Of a DNA stretch of 64,000 nucleotides, positions 15,143-24,033 are shown in pieces. The DNA is from Henriciella sp. AS95 (GTDB lineage: Bacteria > Pseudomonadota > Alphaproteobacteria > Caulobacterales > Hyphomonadaceae). The notes under the pieces were generated by a model, which saw only the letters and a list, made by a program, of their open reading frames with translations, was not told the DNA's origin and did not search any database. Within the stretch, counting starts at the first letter, position 1. Every line of letters begins with the position of its first letter. Made by a program: the position numbers and the translations under genes. The stretch covers positions 1,798,001 through 1,862,000 of the forward strand of contig NZ_JBBMQM010000001.1 in the NCBI RefSeq assembly GCF_038900055.1, given 5' to 3'.

Positions 15143-17035
15143 TCATTTGATCAGCGGTGTCACCTGCTCGCGCAGTTCTTCCCTGAAATAGCTCTTGGCC
15201 GAAACGCTGAGGTGTCCGCCGTCGCGATAGAGTAATTGTCCCTCATCGGCGCGAATCGGGCAGTTGGACGGGCACTGAATCTCGAACATGTCGATCCAGA
15301 TGTCAGCAAATTTGTCCTTCAGCGATTCCTCAAGACTGAGGACTCGTGGCAGGATTTCAGATCGCGGGAGCTCACTGGAAAGTTCGGGGTCGTCCAGGTA
15401 AAGCTTCGGGATCGAAACTTTGAACCAGGGCCGCTGACCCGTGATCAGCACCTGTTTTCCGCTGTCCTCAAGATGCGATATTGTCTCCTCGAGGCCAGGC
15501 AGCGTGTCATCTTTTGTGTACCGGTCCCAGCGTGCAGAAACGACAATCCCCTTCAGCCGGTCGTCTTGAGAGAGCTCATTGATTTCGAAGTCTGCGAAAT
15601 CGACGCAGTTCTGATTCTCCTGCGGCGACTGAGCGGACCTGATCAATGGTGGGCAGGCGGCCATGTTGGCTTGGACAAAGTTCAATTCGGGAAAGGCGTC
15701 TTTCAGCAACATGTAGGTTTCGCCAGCATAGCTGTCTCCGATTATGAGCCAGTTAGGCTTGACGTCCGACATTTCGAAACAGGCATCCTTGTCCCATTTT
15801 TTCATCGGTACGCCGCGACCAATGAAACATGTTCCCCACCTTGAATAAGGCGCGAGGTCCCAATGCATCGTTTTTGTGTCCGTGACGATGATAGGCTGGT
15901 CCGTAGTGCTACTGACGCGAGGAGCGCTGAGGGCCCAGGCGTGGGCGCCTGCAAACACGGAACCTGCGATCGACACCGCCAGAGCCGTGTGAATCATACC
16001 CTCTCTGAAACTTGTCTTCGCCCATCTGAAACGCGCTTCGACCAGCCAGTGCAGCAGAGTGCCGATAACTATGGACGCAATGAAGAGAACGGCGCTCTCG
16101 GTCAGATTAAGTTCGAGACCGGTTTCCTGGCGCCAGAAGACTATGATTGGCCAATGGCAGAGATAAATGGAATAGGAGCGCTGACCAATCCAGGTCATTG
16201 GCGCGCTGCCAATGGTATGCGCAACGAGCGAACCTGAGCTTGCCACTATGAGCGCGGCAGCTGCGACTGCTGGGGCGAGCATCGCCGAGAGGACGGTCCC
16301 CGTCGAGCCATTGATCGACATTGACAATGCGACGAGGGCGAGCGTCGCTATAATGGCTAGCAGGAGGCCGAGCCGCCCGCCAAGACGGAGATTGAGAATG
16401 GCGATAATGGCCCCGCAGGCGAATTGAAAAATGCGAAATGGCGTGAGAAAGAAGACAGCTTCTGGCGCTGTCGGTTGCAGCATAATCGCACCAGCCAGCG
16501 AAAGCGCGAACATGACGGTCACAACCGCGATGAGGACGGGCTTTCCAAGCTTGGCCGTCAGGAAAATGATGGCGGGCCAGACCAGATAGAACTGCTCTTC
16601 AACGCCAAGAGACCAGGTGTGGAGCAGAGCTTTGGTTTCCGAGCCCGCTTCGAAATAGCCCGAATCAAACCAGTAAAGGACGTTAGCGAGGGACAATGAC
16701 GCGTAGACGGTTTCCTGGCCGAGGCTCTTCAGCTCCTGCGGATTCATCAATATCAGGCCAGCTGCCAGCGTTGCTAGCACCGTTACAATCATTGCCGGAA
16801 GCAGGCGTTTTATGCGTCGTTTGTAGAAATTGCTGAACGAAAAATCGTCACCCTGGCGGAGGATGATCCCCGTAATAAGATAGCCGGAGATCACGAAGAA
16901 GACATCGACGCCAATAAAGCCGCCTGCAAATGCTTCCAACCCGACGTGAAAGAGAAGAACCAGCACAACTGCGATCGCGCGCATGCCATCAATTGCGGGG
17001 ATGTAACCATCCCTGTTCTGCGGCTTGAAGACCAT
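15143..17035 (-). CDS. OafA/YrhL-type O-acyltransferase with C-terminal SGNH domain
   Basis: A 630-aa integral membrane acyltransferase 3. The N-terminal part (about 1-370) has around ten TM helices with the family markers IDGMRAIAVVLVLLFHVG, GVDVFFVISGYLIT and SLGVEEQFYLVWP. The C-terminal part (about 410-630) is a periplasmic SGNH domain with GDSYAGE (nucleophile block) and a C-terminal DGGHLS (Asp-x-x-His). Such enzymes transfer acetyl groups onto LPS O-antigen or exopolysaccharide. The gene is alone on the minus strand, downstream of tRNA-Trp. The specific glycan is unknown. Confidence 0.9.
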   Translation of the reverse strand: MVFKPQNRDGYIPAIDGMRAIAVVLVLLFHVGLEAFAGGFIGVDVFFVISGYLITGIILRQGDDFSFSNFYKRRIKRLLPAMIVTVLATLAAGLILMNPQELKSLGQETVYASLSLANVLYWFDSGYFEAGSETKALLHTWSLGVEEQFYLVWPAIIFLTAKLGKPVLIAVVTVMFALSLAGAIMLQPTAPEAVFFLTPFRIFQFACGAIIAILNLRLGGRLGLLLAIIATLALVALSMSINGSTGTVLSAMLAPAVAAAALIVASSGSLVAHTIGSAPMTWIGQRSYSIYLCHWPIIVFWRQETGLELNLTESAVLFIASIVIGTLLHWLVEARFRWAKTSFREGMIHTALAVSIAGSVFAGAHAWALSAPRVSSTTDQPIIVTDTKTMHWDLAPYSRWGTCFIGRGVPMKKWDKDACFEMSDVKPNWLIIGDSYAGETYMLLKDAFPELNFVQANMAACPPLIRSAQSPQENQNCVDFADFEINELSQDDRLKGIVVSARWDRYTKDDTLPGLEETISHLEDSGKQVLITGQRPWFKVSIPKLYLDDPELSSELPRSEILPRVLSLEESLKDKFADIWIDMFEIQCPSNCPIRADEGQLLYRDGGHLSVSAKSYFREELREQVTPLIK

Positions 17036-17300
17036 TCACTGCTCCGGTTGAATCGTTCATAATGTCGGTAGGGCAATGCGTATGGATGCTCAACGGCCAA
17101 GTAAGATGATTTGCAGCGAACGTTGATCCGCAGGTCTGTCTGCATGCTGTCGGAAATGTCTCTGCCGGGTTCATCTCGACGAGACCGATGAACATTGGTT
17201 CGGTTTTCCAACATCCTATCTGACGGATGTGGTCGGCATGTATCGGAAAATCCGTATTGGACTAAGCGCGCTCTGTCTCATGACGGGGCTGTTCGCCTGC

Positions 17301-17322
17301 AATCGGCCCATAATCGGCCTAT
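17301..17322 (+). promoter_or_regulatory. Tandem 11-bp repeat in the acs upstream region
   Basis: The 376-nt gap 17036-17411 contains no gene I can support. Within it, AATCGGCC(C/T)AT occurs twice in tandem (17301-17311, 17312-17322), so the copies face the same side of the helix. The second copy runs into a TATAAT (17320-17325) that could be a -10 element, although no good -35 is visible. A regulator-binding site for acs is possible. Confidence 0.35.
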
Positions 17323-17411
17323 AATTTGACCCCGATCGCCCACTTCACAAACGCGGCCAGCGTCGTCATGTTAGGGGACATAATCCAGAGGAAACTCCTG
17401 AGAGGTCCATT

Positions 17412-19370
17412 ATGAGCGATCACGCCAAATCCTACCCTGTCCCGGAAGACTTTGCGGCAAAGGCCAATCTGACGCCGGAGAAGTATAAGGAGATGTATGC
17501 GGCCTCGGTCGATGATCCGGAAGGCTTCTGGGCCGAACATGGCAAGCGGATCGAGTGGATGGAGCCTTTCACCACGGTGAAAGACGTGTCCTGGGACAAG
17601 GATGACCTACACGTTCGATGGTTTTCCGACGGGACGCTGAATGTCACCGAAAGCTGCCTCGATCGACAGCTCGAGACCCGCGCTGACAAGCCTGCCATCA
17701 TCTGGGAAGGCGACGAGCCGGACGATAGCCACACGCTGACCTACCGCCAGATGTACCACGCCGTCTGCCGGTTCTCGAACGTCCTCAAGGAGATGGGTGT
17801 CAAGAAAGGTGATCGCGTCACGATTTACATGCCGATGATTGTCGAGGCGGCGATGGCGATGCTCGCCTGTGCGCGGATCGGCGCCGTGCATTCAGTCGTG
17901 TTCGGCGGCTTTTCTCCTGAAGCGCTGGCTGGGCGGATTACTGATTGCGAATCCCGTTTTGTCATTACGGCAGACGAAGGCGTGCGCGGCGGCCGTATCG
18001 TACCGCTGAAGGCCAATTGCGACAAAGCCTGCGATCACGCCAATGGTATGGTCGACAAGGTGCTCGTCGTTCGCCGGACCGGCAATGCTGTCGAGATGAA
18101 AGAGGGCCGCGATCTCTGGCTGCATGAAGTTGGCGCGGACGTCGCCGATACCTGTCCACCCGAACCGATGAATGCGGAAGACCCGCTGTTCATCCTCTAC
18201 ACGTCAGGCTCGACCGGCAAACCGAAAGGCGTGCTGCACACCTGCGGCGGCTACCTCGTCTGGGCGTCGATGACGCATGAATATGTCTTTGATCTAAAAG
18301 AAGATGATGTCTTCTGGTGCTCTGCCGATGTCGGCTGGGTGACGGGCCACACATATATCGTCTATGGCCCGCTCGCGAATGGCGCGACATCGGTCATGTT
18401 CGAAGGGGTGCCGACTTATCCGACCGCGTCGCGCTTCTGGGAAGCCTGCGACAAGCACGGTGTGACGATTTTCTACACGGCGCCGACGGCGATCCGCGCG
18501 CTTATGCGTGAAGGCGATGGCCCCGTGAAATCGACCGACCGGTCCTCCATCCGCCTGCTGGGCACGGTGGGTGAGCCCATCAACCCGGAAGCCTGGGAAT
18601 GGTATTTCAAGGTTGTCGGCGAAGAGCGCTGCCCGATTGTCGACACCTGGTGGCAGACCGAGACAGGCGGTACCATGATCGTGCCACTGCCGGGGACCAC
18701 GGAGATGAAACCGGGTGCAGGCTCACACCCCTTCTTCGGCGTGAAGCCTAAACTGGTTGATGCCGAAGGCCACGAACTGCGCGGCGCCACCGAAGGCAAT
18801 CTGATTCTTACCGACAGCTGGCCTGGCCAGATGCGGACCGTTTATGGTGATCATCAGCGCTTTATCGAAACCTATTTCTCGGCCTATCCGGGCAACTATT
18901 TCACCGGAGATGGCTGCCGCCGCGACGAGGGCGGCTTCTTCTGGATCACCGGACGGGTCGATGACGTCATCAATGTCTCGGGCCACCGTATGGGCACGGC
19001 AGAAGTCGAAAGCGCTCTGGTGTCTCACGATGGCGTGGCTGAAGCAGCGGTGGTCGGGTATCCGCACGATATCAAGGGGCAGGGTATCTATGCCTATGTC
19101 ACGACCGTGGCGGACGTAGAACCGAGCGATGAGCTAAAGGCCGAACTCGTCAAACATGTACGCTCGGAAATCGGCCCGATCGCGAGCCCCGATCTCATCC
19201 AGTTTGCCCCCGGATTGCCGAAGACGCGTTCGGGGAAAATCATGCGCCGCATCCTGCGCAAGATTGCAGAAGACAGCTTTGACAATCTAGGCGACACCTC
19301 GACCCTCGCTGAACCCGAAGTCGTCGACCAACTCATCGAAGGGCGCCAGAATCGCAAGGTCCACGCTTGA
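17412..19370 (+). CDS. acs: Acetyl-CoA synthetase (acetate-CoA ligase)
   Basis: A 652-aa AMP-forming acetyl-CoA synthetase activating acetate to acetyl-CoA via acetyl-AMP. P-loop-like [16 protein letters not shown], acetate-pocket region [21 protein letters not shown]-binding [20 protein letters not shown], and C-terminal [16 protein letters not shown] carrying the Lys that protein acetyltransferases modify to switch the enzyme off. Length and order are standard. GAGAGG precedes the ATG. Confidence 0.97.
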   Translation: MSDHAKSYPVPEDFAAKANLTPEKYKEMYAASVDDPEGFWAEHGKRIEWMEPFTTVKDVSWDKDDLHVRWFSDGTLNVTESCLDRQLETRADKPAIIWEGDEPDDSHTLTYRQMYHAVCRFSNVLKEMGVKKGDRVTIYMPMIVEAAMAMLACARIGAVHSVVFGGFSPEALAGRITDCESRFVITADEGVRGGRIVPLKANCDKACDHANGMVDKVLVVRRTGNAVEMKEGRDLWLHEVGADVADTCPPEPMNAEDPLFILYTSGSTGKPKGVLHTCGGYLVWASMTHEYVFDLKEDDVFWCSADVGWVTGHTYIVYGPLANGATSVMFEGVPTYPTASRFWEACDKHGVTIFYTAPTAIRALMREGDGPVKSTDRSSIRLLGTVGEPINPEAWEWYFKVVGEERCPIVDTWWQTETGGTMIVPLPGTTEMKPGAGSHPFFGVKPKLVDAEGHELRGATEGNLILTDSWPGQMRTVYGDHQRFIETYFSAYPGNYFTGDGCRRDEGGFFWITGRVDDVINVSGHRMGTAEVESALVSHDGVAEAAVVGYPHDIKGQGIYAYVTTVADVEPSDELKAELVKHVRSEIGPIASPDLIQFAPGLPKTRSGKIMRRILRKIAEDSFDNLGDTSTLAEPEVVDQLIEGRQNRKVHA

Positions 19371-19374
19371 GCAC

Positions 19375-19407
19375 AAAAAAAGAGCGCAGGCCCGACAGCC
19401 TGCGCTC
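19375..19407 (-). terminator. Terminator of the minus-strand small ORF
   Basis: Stem GAGCGCAGGC / GCCTGCGCTC (19382-19391 and 19398-19407). On the minus strand it is followed by seven T (19381-19375). No T run follows on the plus strand, so it serves the small gene at 19446-19589 rather than acs. Confidence 0.72.
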
Positions 19408-19445
19408 ACTCTTGATGTGCGCCCCCGATGGGGACCTGCTAAACT

Positions 19446-19589
19446 TTAACGCAGCATGGCGGTCGAGACCGCGTTCGGCTTTACAGTCTCAGTGTCTTTC
19501 TGCGTGTCGACCGTATCTGAAGCAACGCCGAGCCAGCTGATAAGTACGGCTACAAAGAAGTCGCGTACGGCGATCAATGCGGCAATCAT
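19446..19589 (-). CDS. Small hypothetical membrane-like protein (47 aa)
   Basis: An ATG at 19589 preceded by AGGTGG at proper spacing opens a 47-codon frame: a hydrophobic first half (MIAALIAVRDFFVAVLISWL) and a polar, Thr/Asp-rich second half. A Rho-independent terminator with a T7 tract follows 39 bp after the stop. Ribosome site, frame and terminator together support a real small gene. I recognise no family. The upstream 150 bp up to the Hpt gene contain no further gene. Confidence 0.5.
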   Translation of the reverse strand: MIAALIAVRDFFVAVLISWLGVASDTVDTQKDTETVKPNAVSTAMLR

Positions 19590-19745
19590 GATTCTGTCCA
19601 CCTAATAGAAATTCGATAAAGTATTATACGCTGACAAGGTTTCATAGGCAATTACAAAAGTAGCGCGCTTGTGAGATTGATCTTTAACGAGTGGATAAGC
19701 AAAGCCTGCGACTAGTGTGCGCAATATCAGAGGGCTGATTTATCC

Positions 19746-20132
19746 ATGACAGCGCGCACCGAAATCGACATCGAACATCTGCTTTCAATGACCGGGGGCG
19801 ATGCGGATCTTGCTGAAGAGGTCATCGACATCTTCAGGCAGCAAGCGGCCATCTGGTCGAGATTGCTTGATCCGCGCGCCGAGCCTGGCCAGTGGGCCGA
19901 TGCGGCTCATACCCTGAAAGGCGCAGCGCTCAGTATTGGAGCAAATGACCTGGCGGACTCTTGCAAGAAGGCGGAAGCGGCCGGACGCGACCTTCCACCA
20001 ACTGTGGCGGGGGCGGCCCTATTGCTAAATGAGGTGAAGGATCAGATTGCCATGACGCTGGAAGCGTGCGGGCGCGCAACTCATGCCTTGTCCAAGCCGG
20101 GCTTGAGAGCATCGAAAGCTTCAAATTCGTAA
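19746..20132 (+). CDS. Hpt (histidine phosphotransfer) domain protein
   Basis: A 128-aa single-domain Hpt protein. The phospho-accepting motif is AAHTLKGAALSIGANDLADS, with the His at about residue 58, in a four-helix arrangement (FRQQAAIWSRLL before, DSCKKAEAAGRDL after). It would relay phosphate between a hybrid kinase and a response regulator located elsewhere. Its last 52 nt overlap chorismate mutase on the other strand. Confidence 0.85.
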   Translation: MTARTEIDIEHLLSMTGGDADLAEEVIDIFRQQAAIWSRLLDPRAEPGQWADAAHTLKGAALSIGANDLADSCKKAEAAGRDLPPTVAGAALLLNEVKDQIAMTLEACGRATHALSKPGLRASKASNS

Positions 20133-20425
20133 GCAATGCAACGATCGATCAGCGTCCGCCAGACAGGTTCGGCGATTGCTGGAGACAGTCCTTGCCGTTT
20201 CGCCTCAGCGACCACTTTGGTGATGACATCTTCAATCCGGGCGCGGTCATGCACGCTTTTACGGGTGCCTTTGATTCGCGCGGCGGCATCCATGAACGAC
20301 TGTCGTTCTTCCAGGAGTTTGACGAGTTCGCGATCAAGGCGATCAATCTCGTAACGCACATCGGCCATTGTTTGCGCGGTCTGCGCGGTATGGCGGCGAG
20401 TATCGGGGGCGGCGGTATCTGACAT
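20081..20425 (-). CDS. Chorismate mutase (AroQ class)
   Basis: A 114-aa all-helical AroQ-type chorismate mutase that converts chorismate to prephenate for Phe/Tyr synthesis. Motifs: VRYEIDRLDRELVKLLEERQ (active-site Arg and helix 1), RIKGTRKSVHDRARIEDVI and IAEPVWRTLIDRCIAYE. ATG 20425 with CAGGAG upstream is the best start. It sits between sppA and Hpt; its 3' end overlaps the Hpt gene antiparallel by 52 nt. Confidence 0.88.
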   Translation of the reverse strand: MSDTAAPDTRRHTAQTAQTMADVRYEIDRLDRELVKLLEERQSFMDAAARIKGTRKSVHDRARIEDVITKVVAEAKRQGLSPAIAEPVWRTLIDRCIAYEFEAFDALKPGLDKA

Positions 20426-20468
20426 GTCGGCTCCTGATAAACCCCTATGACTTCTCATCAAATAAGAC

Positions 20469-20498
20469 GAGCCGCCAGACACAGTGGTGTGGCGGCTC
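20469..20498 (-). terminator. Probable terminator of sppA
   Basis: A long hairpin, GAGCCGCCA / TGGCGGCTC extended inward by ACAC/GTGT, lies in the gap after the sppA stop. On the minus strand a T-rich but imperfect tail follows (GTCTTATTT). Confidence 0.5.
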
Positions 20499-20538
20499 GA
20501 CGCATATATAGTCGGCAGAGTGAGTTCTACCAGCTTTG

Positions 20539-22320
20539 CTAGCGCTCAATGAAGGCCGGTCCGCGAGCTTGGACGGGCGACCCATTGAGTACGCCTCCTT
20601 GCTCGATCAGCATCTGGACGCGCTCATCCTCCAGGACCTCTGCGGCTCGGGCCAACGTGCCGAGATCACTGGCTGACGCTTCTGCCATCGGACCGAAGCC
20701 CGGGAGTCCGCCCTGTGGCACAGGGTAGAACATGATGCGGCTTTCTTCATCGTCAGCAATTCCAGCGAGTTCGCGGGCTTTTTCGATTGCATCCATCAAG
20801 CCGCCAAGTTGGTCCACAATGCCAACTTCCAGGCCGTCCTGTCCCGTCCAGACCCGCCCCTTGGCGATTTCGCGGACATCCGCTTCGCTCATATTGCGAC
20901 CTTCCGCGACGAGGCTGATGAAGCGGTCGTAACCCCGTTCGAGCCAGGCGTGGAGGCGGCTGCGCTGTTCTTCATCAAAGCCTTCGAGCGTTGTCATCGC
21001 ACCAGAGAAGGGGCCGCCAACCGTAATCGCTTCGGTATTGATGCCGATTTGACGAAGGCCGTCAGCGAGGGCGAACTTGCCGCCAAAAATGCCGATGGAA
21101 CCGGTAATCGTCGAAGGGTTGGCAACAATCCAGTCGGCGCCCGTCGAAACATAATATCCACCTGATGCTGCGACTGACCCCATAGAGACCACGACCGGCT
21201 TGTCCATTTCCTGAACGCGTTGCACGGCGCGCCAGATCTGATCGGATGCGGTCGGAGAGCCGCCGGGACTGTCAACGCGGAACACGATCGCCTTGACCCG
21301 GTCGTTACGCCCAGCCTCGAGGATCGCGCCGGCGATTTGGTCGGATGCGAATGCAGGGCCGCCATTGAATAGGTCGCCATTGCTTCCGCCGGTCACGATT
21401 GCCCCTTCGCCGCCGACGATGGCGATTGCGGGCGTGCCAATCGGCGCCGATTTCGGGGTGTAAGAGAGAACATCGATGATTTCAGTGCCTTCGCCGCCGC
21501 GCTCCTTAGCCATGTCCATTGCGTCTTCCGGCCATCCGAGCTCCGTAGCCAGACCGAGGTCGATAAGCGTATCGGGGCTAAGCGGTGCCGCATTGAAGGC
21601 GTCTTTGACCGCTTCGACCGTGAGGCCGCGATCTGCAGCGATGTCCGCGACTGTCGATTCCCAGAGCGATTCGGCGAGCACCGTCATCGCTTCGCGGTGC
21701 GCGGGCGTGTAGTCGGTCTGCTTGTAGACGTTGGGGGCGTTCTTGTACTCGTAGAACTGTTCAATCTCCGCCCGGACGTCGAGCTTGTCGAAAAGGCCTT
21801 TGAGGAACATGGTTTCAAACGTGATGCCGCCCGGCAGGAAATCTCCGCCCGGTTGGACAACGATGTCGTCGGCTGCTGCCATGATGCGCATCATGGACGG
21901 CCCGCCCGCATAAGTGCCTTGTGAATGCACGATTACGAACTTGCCCTGATCGCGCAGCTCATGAATAGCGTCGCGCAATTCTTCGGCACGCGACGAACCG
22001 ACAGAGTATTCGCTCGCTCTTATCAGGACGCCTTTGACCGATGGGTCGGACTTGGCGGCATCGAGGCGCGTCAGAACGTTGACGAATCCCTTCTCACCAA
22101 ACAGCGCACCCAATCCGCTTGTTGCGGGCTGATCAGCAAGCTGGTCACGAAGATCTATGGAAAGAACCGCTGAAGCGGGGGTCTCATCTCCGCCCGACAA
22201 CGAGGCGCCAGCTGAATTGATCCATCCGCCTATGGCAGCAGAGGCGATAAAGAAAAGTAGGACTGCTCCCAGCAGCGCGCCAAGAACCGCGCCTCCAAGT
22301 GCCACAAAAAATGTCCGCAC
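20539..22320 (-). CDS. sppA: Signal peptide peptidase SppA (67K type)
   Basis: About 593 aa: an N-terminal TM helix (FFVALGGAVLGALLGAVLLF) followed by two tandem S49 peptidase domains. The general-base Lys is in EFYEYKNAPNVYK-type context in the first domain (here EQFYEYKNAPN) and the nucleophile Ser in SMGSVAASGGYYVS in the second, giving the Ser/Lys dyad of the long SppA form, which degrades cleaved signal peptides in the membrane. The start is taken as GTG 22320, nine nt after CGGAGG; a TTG at 22353 and a GTG at 22344 are possible. Confidence 0.9.
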   Translation of the reverse strand: MRTFFVALGGAVLGALLGAVLLFFIASAAIGGWINSAGASLSGGDETPASAVLSIDLRDQLADQPATSGLGALFGEKGFVNVLTRLDAAKSDPSVKGVLIRASEYSVGSSRAEELRDAIHELRDQGKFVIVHSQGTYAGGPSMMRIMAAADDIVVQPGGDFLPGGITFETMFLKGLFDKLDVRAEIEQFYEYKNAPNVYKQTDYTPAHREAMTVLAESLWESTVADIAADRGLTVEAVKDAFNAAPLSPDTLIDLGLATELGWPEDAMDMAKERGGEGTEIIDVLSYTPKSAPIGTPAIAIVGGEGAIVTGGSNGDLFNGGPAFASDQIAGAILEAGRNDRVKAIVFRVDSPGGSPTASDQIWRAVQRVQEMDKPVVVSMGSVAASGGYYVSTGADWIVANPSTITGSIGIFGGKFALADGLRQIGINTEAITVGGPFSGAMTTLEGFDEEQRSRLHAWLERGYDRFISLVAEGRNMSEADVREIAKGRVWTGQDGLEVGIVDQLGGLMDAIEKARELAGIADDEESRIMFYPVPQGGLPGFGPMAEASASDLGTLARAAEVLEDERVQMLIEQGGVLNGSPVQARGPAFIER

Positions 22321-22438
22321 GACCAAAAACCTCCGAACCGTCACGTTTATCAATAATCGATATGATCTTTATCGAATAAAAGTAAAGAGCGGATGTCACT
22401 CATCGATGGGATTGCTATGGAACCTGAAGAAGGGAGAT

Positions 22439-22515
22439 TGGTCGGAATAGGAGGATTCGAACCTCCGACCCCCGCCTCCCGAAGACGGTGCTCTACCAGG
22501 CTGAGCTATATTCCG
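22439..22515 (-). tRNA. tRNA-Pro (CGG)
   Basis: A 77-nt cloverleaf on the minus strand: acceptor CGGAATA / TATTCCG, discriminator A, encoded CCA, D arm AGCTCAGCCTGGTAGAGC, anticodon loop TTCGGGA giving anticodon CGG, T loop GGTTCGAATCC. Confidence 0.95.
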
Positions 22516-22663
22516 AGCCGAGGCGAGCGCCTATATAATAGAGGGCTACAGCTGACAAGGCGGACCGTCTGACGAGTTACAGGATTTCGCAGCTGTCTTT
22601 TGCTTCAGTTTGGGAGTTGCAAGCTGAAACCGGATTGAGTATGTCCCGGCCTTCTTCCGCTGT

Positions 22664-22738
22664 TGGGGTGTCGCCAAGTGGTAAGGCACCGGTTTTTGGT
22701 ATCGGCATTCCCAGGTTCGAATCCTGGCACCCCAGCCA
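22664..22738 (+). tRNA. tRNA-Gln (TTG)
   Basis: A 75-nt cloverleaf: acceptor TGGGGTG / CACCCCA, discriminator G, encoded CCA, D arm CGCCAAGTGGTAAGGC, anticodon stem CCGGT / ATCGG with loop TTTTGGT (anticodon TTG), T loop GGTTCGAATCC. Confidence 0.95.
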
Positions 22739-22859
22739 CTCTTCTTTCACATTGAAATGTCGTGTAGCGCTTACGCAGTCGCGTCGCTGTGCCTCGACTA
22801 TTCAAGCCGTCCAATAATCGATCACTCCTGCATCGACTCGGCCCTTATTGTGCTGTCAT

Positions 22860-23231
22860 CGTGATTTTGTCATGAAAATCAGTACTGTGATGCGTGATTG
22901 TGCTTGCGCTACAATTCGGTAAGTTTTTTAAACGGTTTCTAAAGGGCCATTGATCCGGAGCTTAGCTGTTGCTAGCGTCGGGTGCGGTGGTCGCTTCGGC
23001 GACCTTCAGGCGTTAGCCGTAAATCTGAAGAATAAGAGAGTGTAACAAGCACTCCGGAAAATTTGGGGGAGGTCAGAGGTGTTTCCACATCTCCTCCTTC
23101 GACTGCGGACTTGTGTGTGTGTCCGATTTAGCAGAGTGGCGGCCCGGCAAAATTATCAGGGGGCAGGGCCGCAATTGAAGTTTCACCGTGCATTGATTGC
23201 ACGACCATTCGGAGAGTGAGAGGCAAACCTC
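22860..23231 (+). promoter_or_regulatory. Long structured leader ahead of the TonB-system operon
   Basis: The 490 nt between tRNA-Gln and the DUF3450 gene contain no coding frame I can support. A TACAAT at 22911-22916 may be a -10 element. Downstream are several hairpins: GGTCGC-TTCG-GCGACC (22989-23004, a UUCG tetraloop), CGGAC-N10-GTCCG (23106-23125) and GCGGCCC / GGGCCGC (23139-23145 and 23166-23172). It could be a regulated 5' UTR or a small RNA; I match it to no known class. Confidence 0.4.
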
Positions 23232-24014
23232 ATGAAAAAAGTACTGACACCGGCGCGAGGTGCCGTGGCAGCGGCGCTAGTTGCCGGCATGGCAATGCCC
23301 GCGGTGGCCCAGGGCCAACTGCGCCAAGCCCTGGATACGGGAGAGCAGGCGACTCGCAAGGCCGAGCGAGTACAGGAGCAGATTAACCAGCTGGACGATC
23401 AGCGTTCCGATATGGTCAGCGAGTTCCGGACTCTCCTTCAACGGACCCAGGCTGCTCAGCTCTATGCGCGCCAGCAGGAAAAAGTGGTCGAGAGCCAACG
23501 CCGCGAACTGGCCTCTCTTGAGCAGCAGCTCGGCCGCGTGGATGAGATCACGGCTCAGACGACGCCAATGCTGATCGACATGATCGCGGATCTCGAAGCC
23601 TTTCTTCAGGCTGATCTTCCCTTCAAGATCAATGAGCGTACCGAAGCGATCAATGAGCTGCGGGCCGCTATGGAAAACCCGCAGGTTCCGATCGTTGAGC
23701 AGTACCGCCTCATCATCGAAGCTTATAAGCGTGAAATGGAGTACGGTCGGACGATCCAAACCTGGCCGGAAGAAATCGACATCGACGGTAAACCGGTGAT
23801 GGTCGACATGTTCCTCTACGGCCGCGTTGCCCTCGTTTATCTGTCGCCAGACAACAAGTACGCCGCTCGCTATGACCGTGCATCCAACGCTTGGGTGCCC
23901 GTGCAAAGCAAGTTCAAGGAAGACATTGCACAGGCCATCAAGGTCGCCAAAGGCACCACGACGCCGAGCGTTCTTTACGCTCCAGCGACGCGCCTGAATG
24001 TGTCTGCCCAGTAA
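23232..24014 (+). CDS. DUF3450 family protein of the TonB system
   Basis: A 260-aa periplasmic protein with a cleavable signal peptide (ending AMPAVAQG), a long heptad-rich coiled coil at about residues 35-110 (ATRKAERVQEQINQLDDQRS, QEKVVESQRRELASLEQQLG) and a C-terminal domain with EIDIDGKPVMVDMFLYGRVA. This is the DUF3450 family found next to TtpC-type TonB systems. It begins the operon, 19 nt upstream of the TtpC-like gene. A structural link between the energiser and the cell wall or outer membrane is inferred. Confidence 0.85.
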   Translation: MKKVLTPARGAVAAALVAGMAMPAVAQGQLRQALDTGEQATRKAERVQEQINQLDDQRSDMVSEFRTLLQRTQAAQLYARQQEKVVESQRRELASLEQQLGRVDEITAQTTPMLIDMIADLEAFLQADLPFKINERTEAINELRAAMENPQVPIVEQYRLIIEAYKREMEYGRTIQTWPEEIDIDGKPVMVDMFLYGRVALVYLSPDNKYAARYDRASNAWVPVQSKFKEDIAQAIKVAKGTTTPSVLYAPATRLNVSAQ

Positions 24015-24033
24015 GCGCCAGAGGATTATACAG

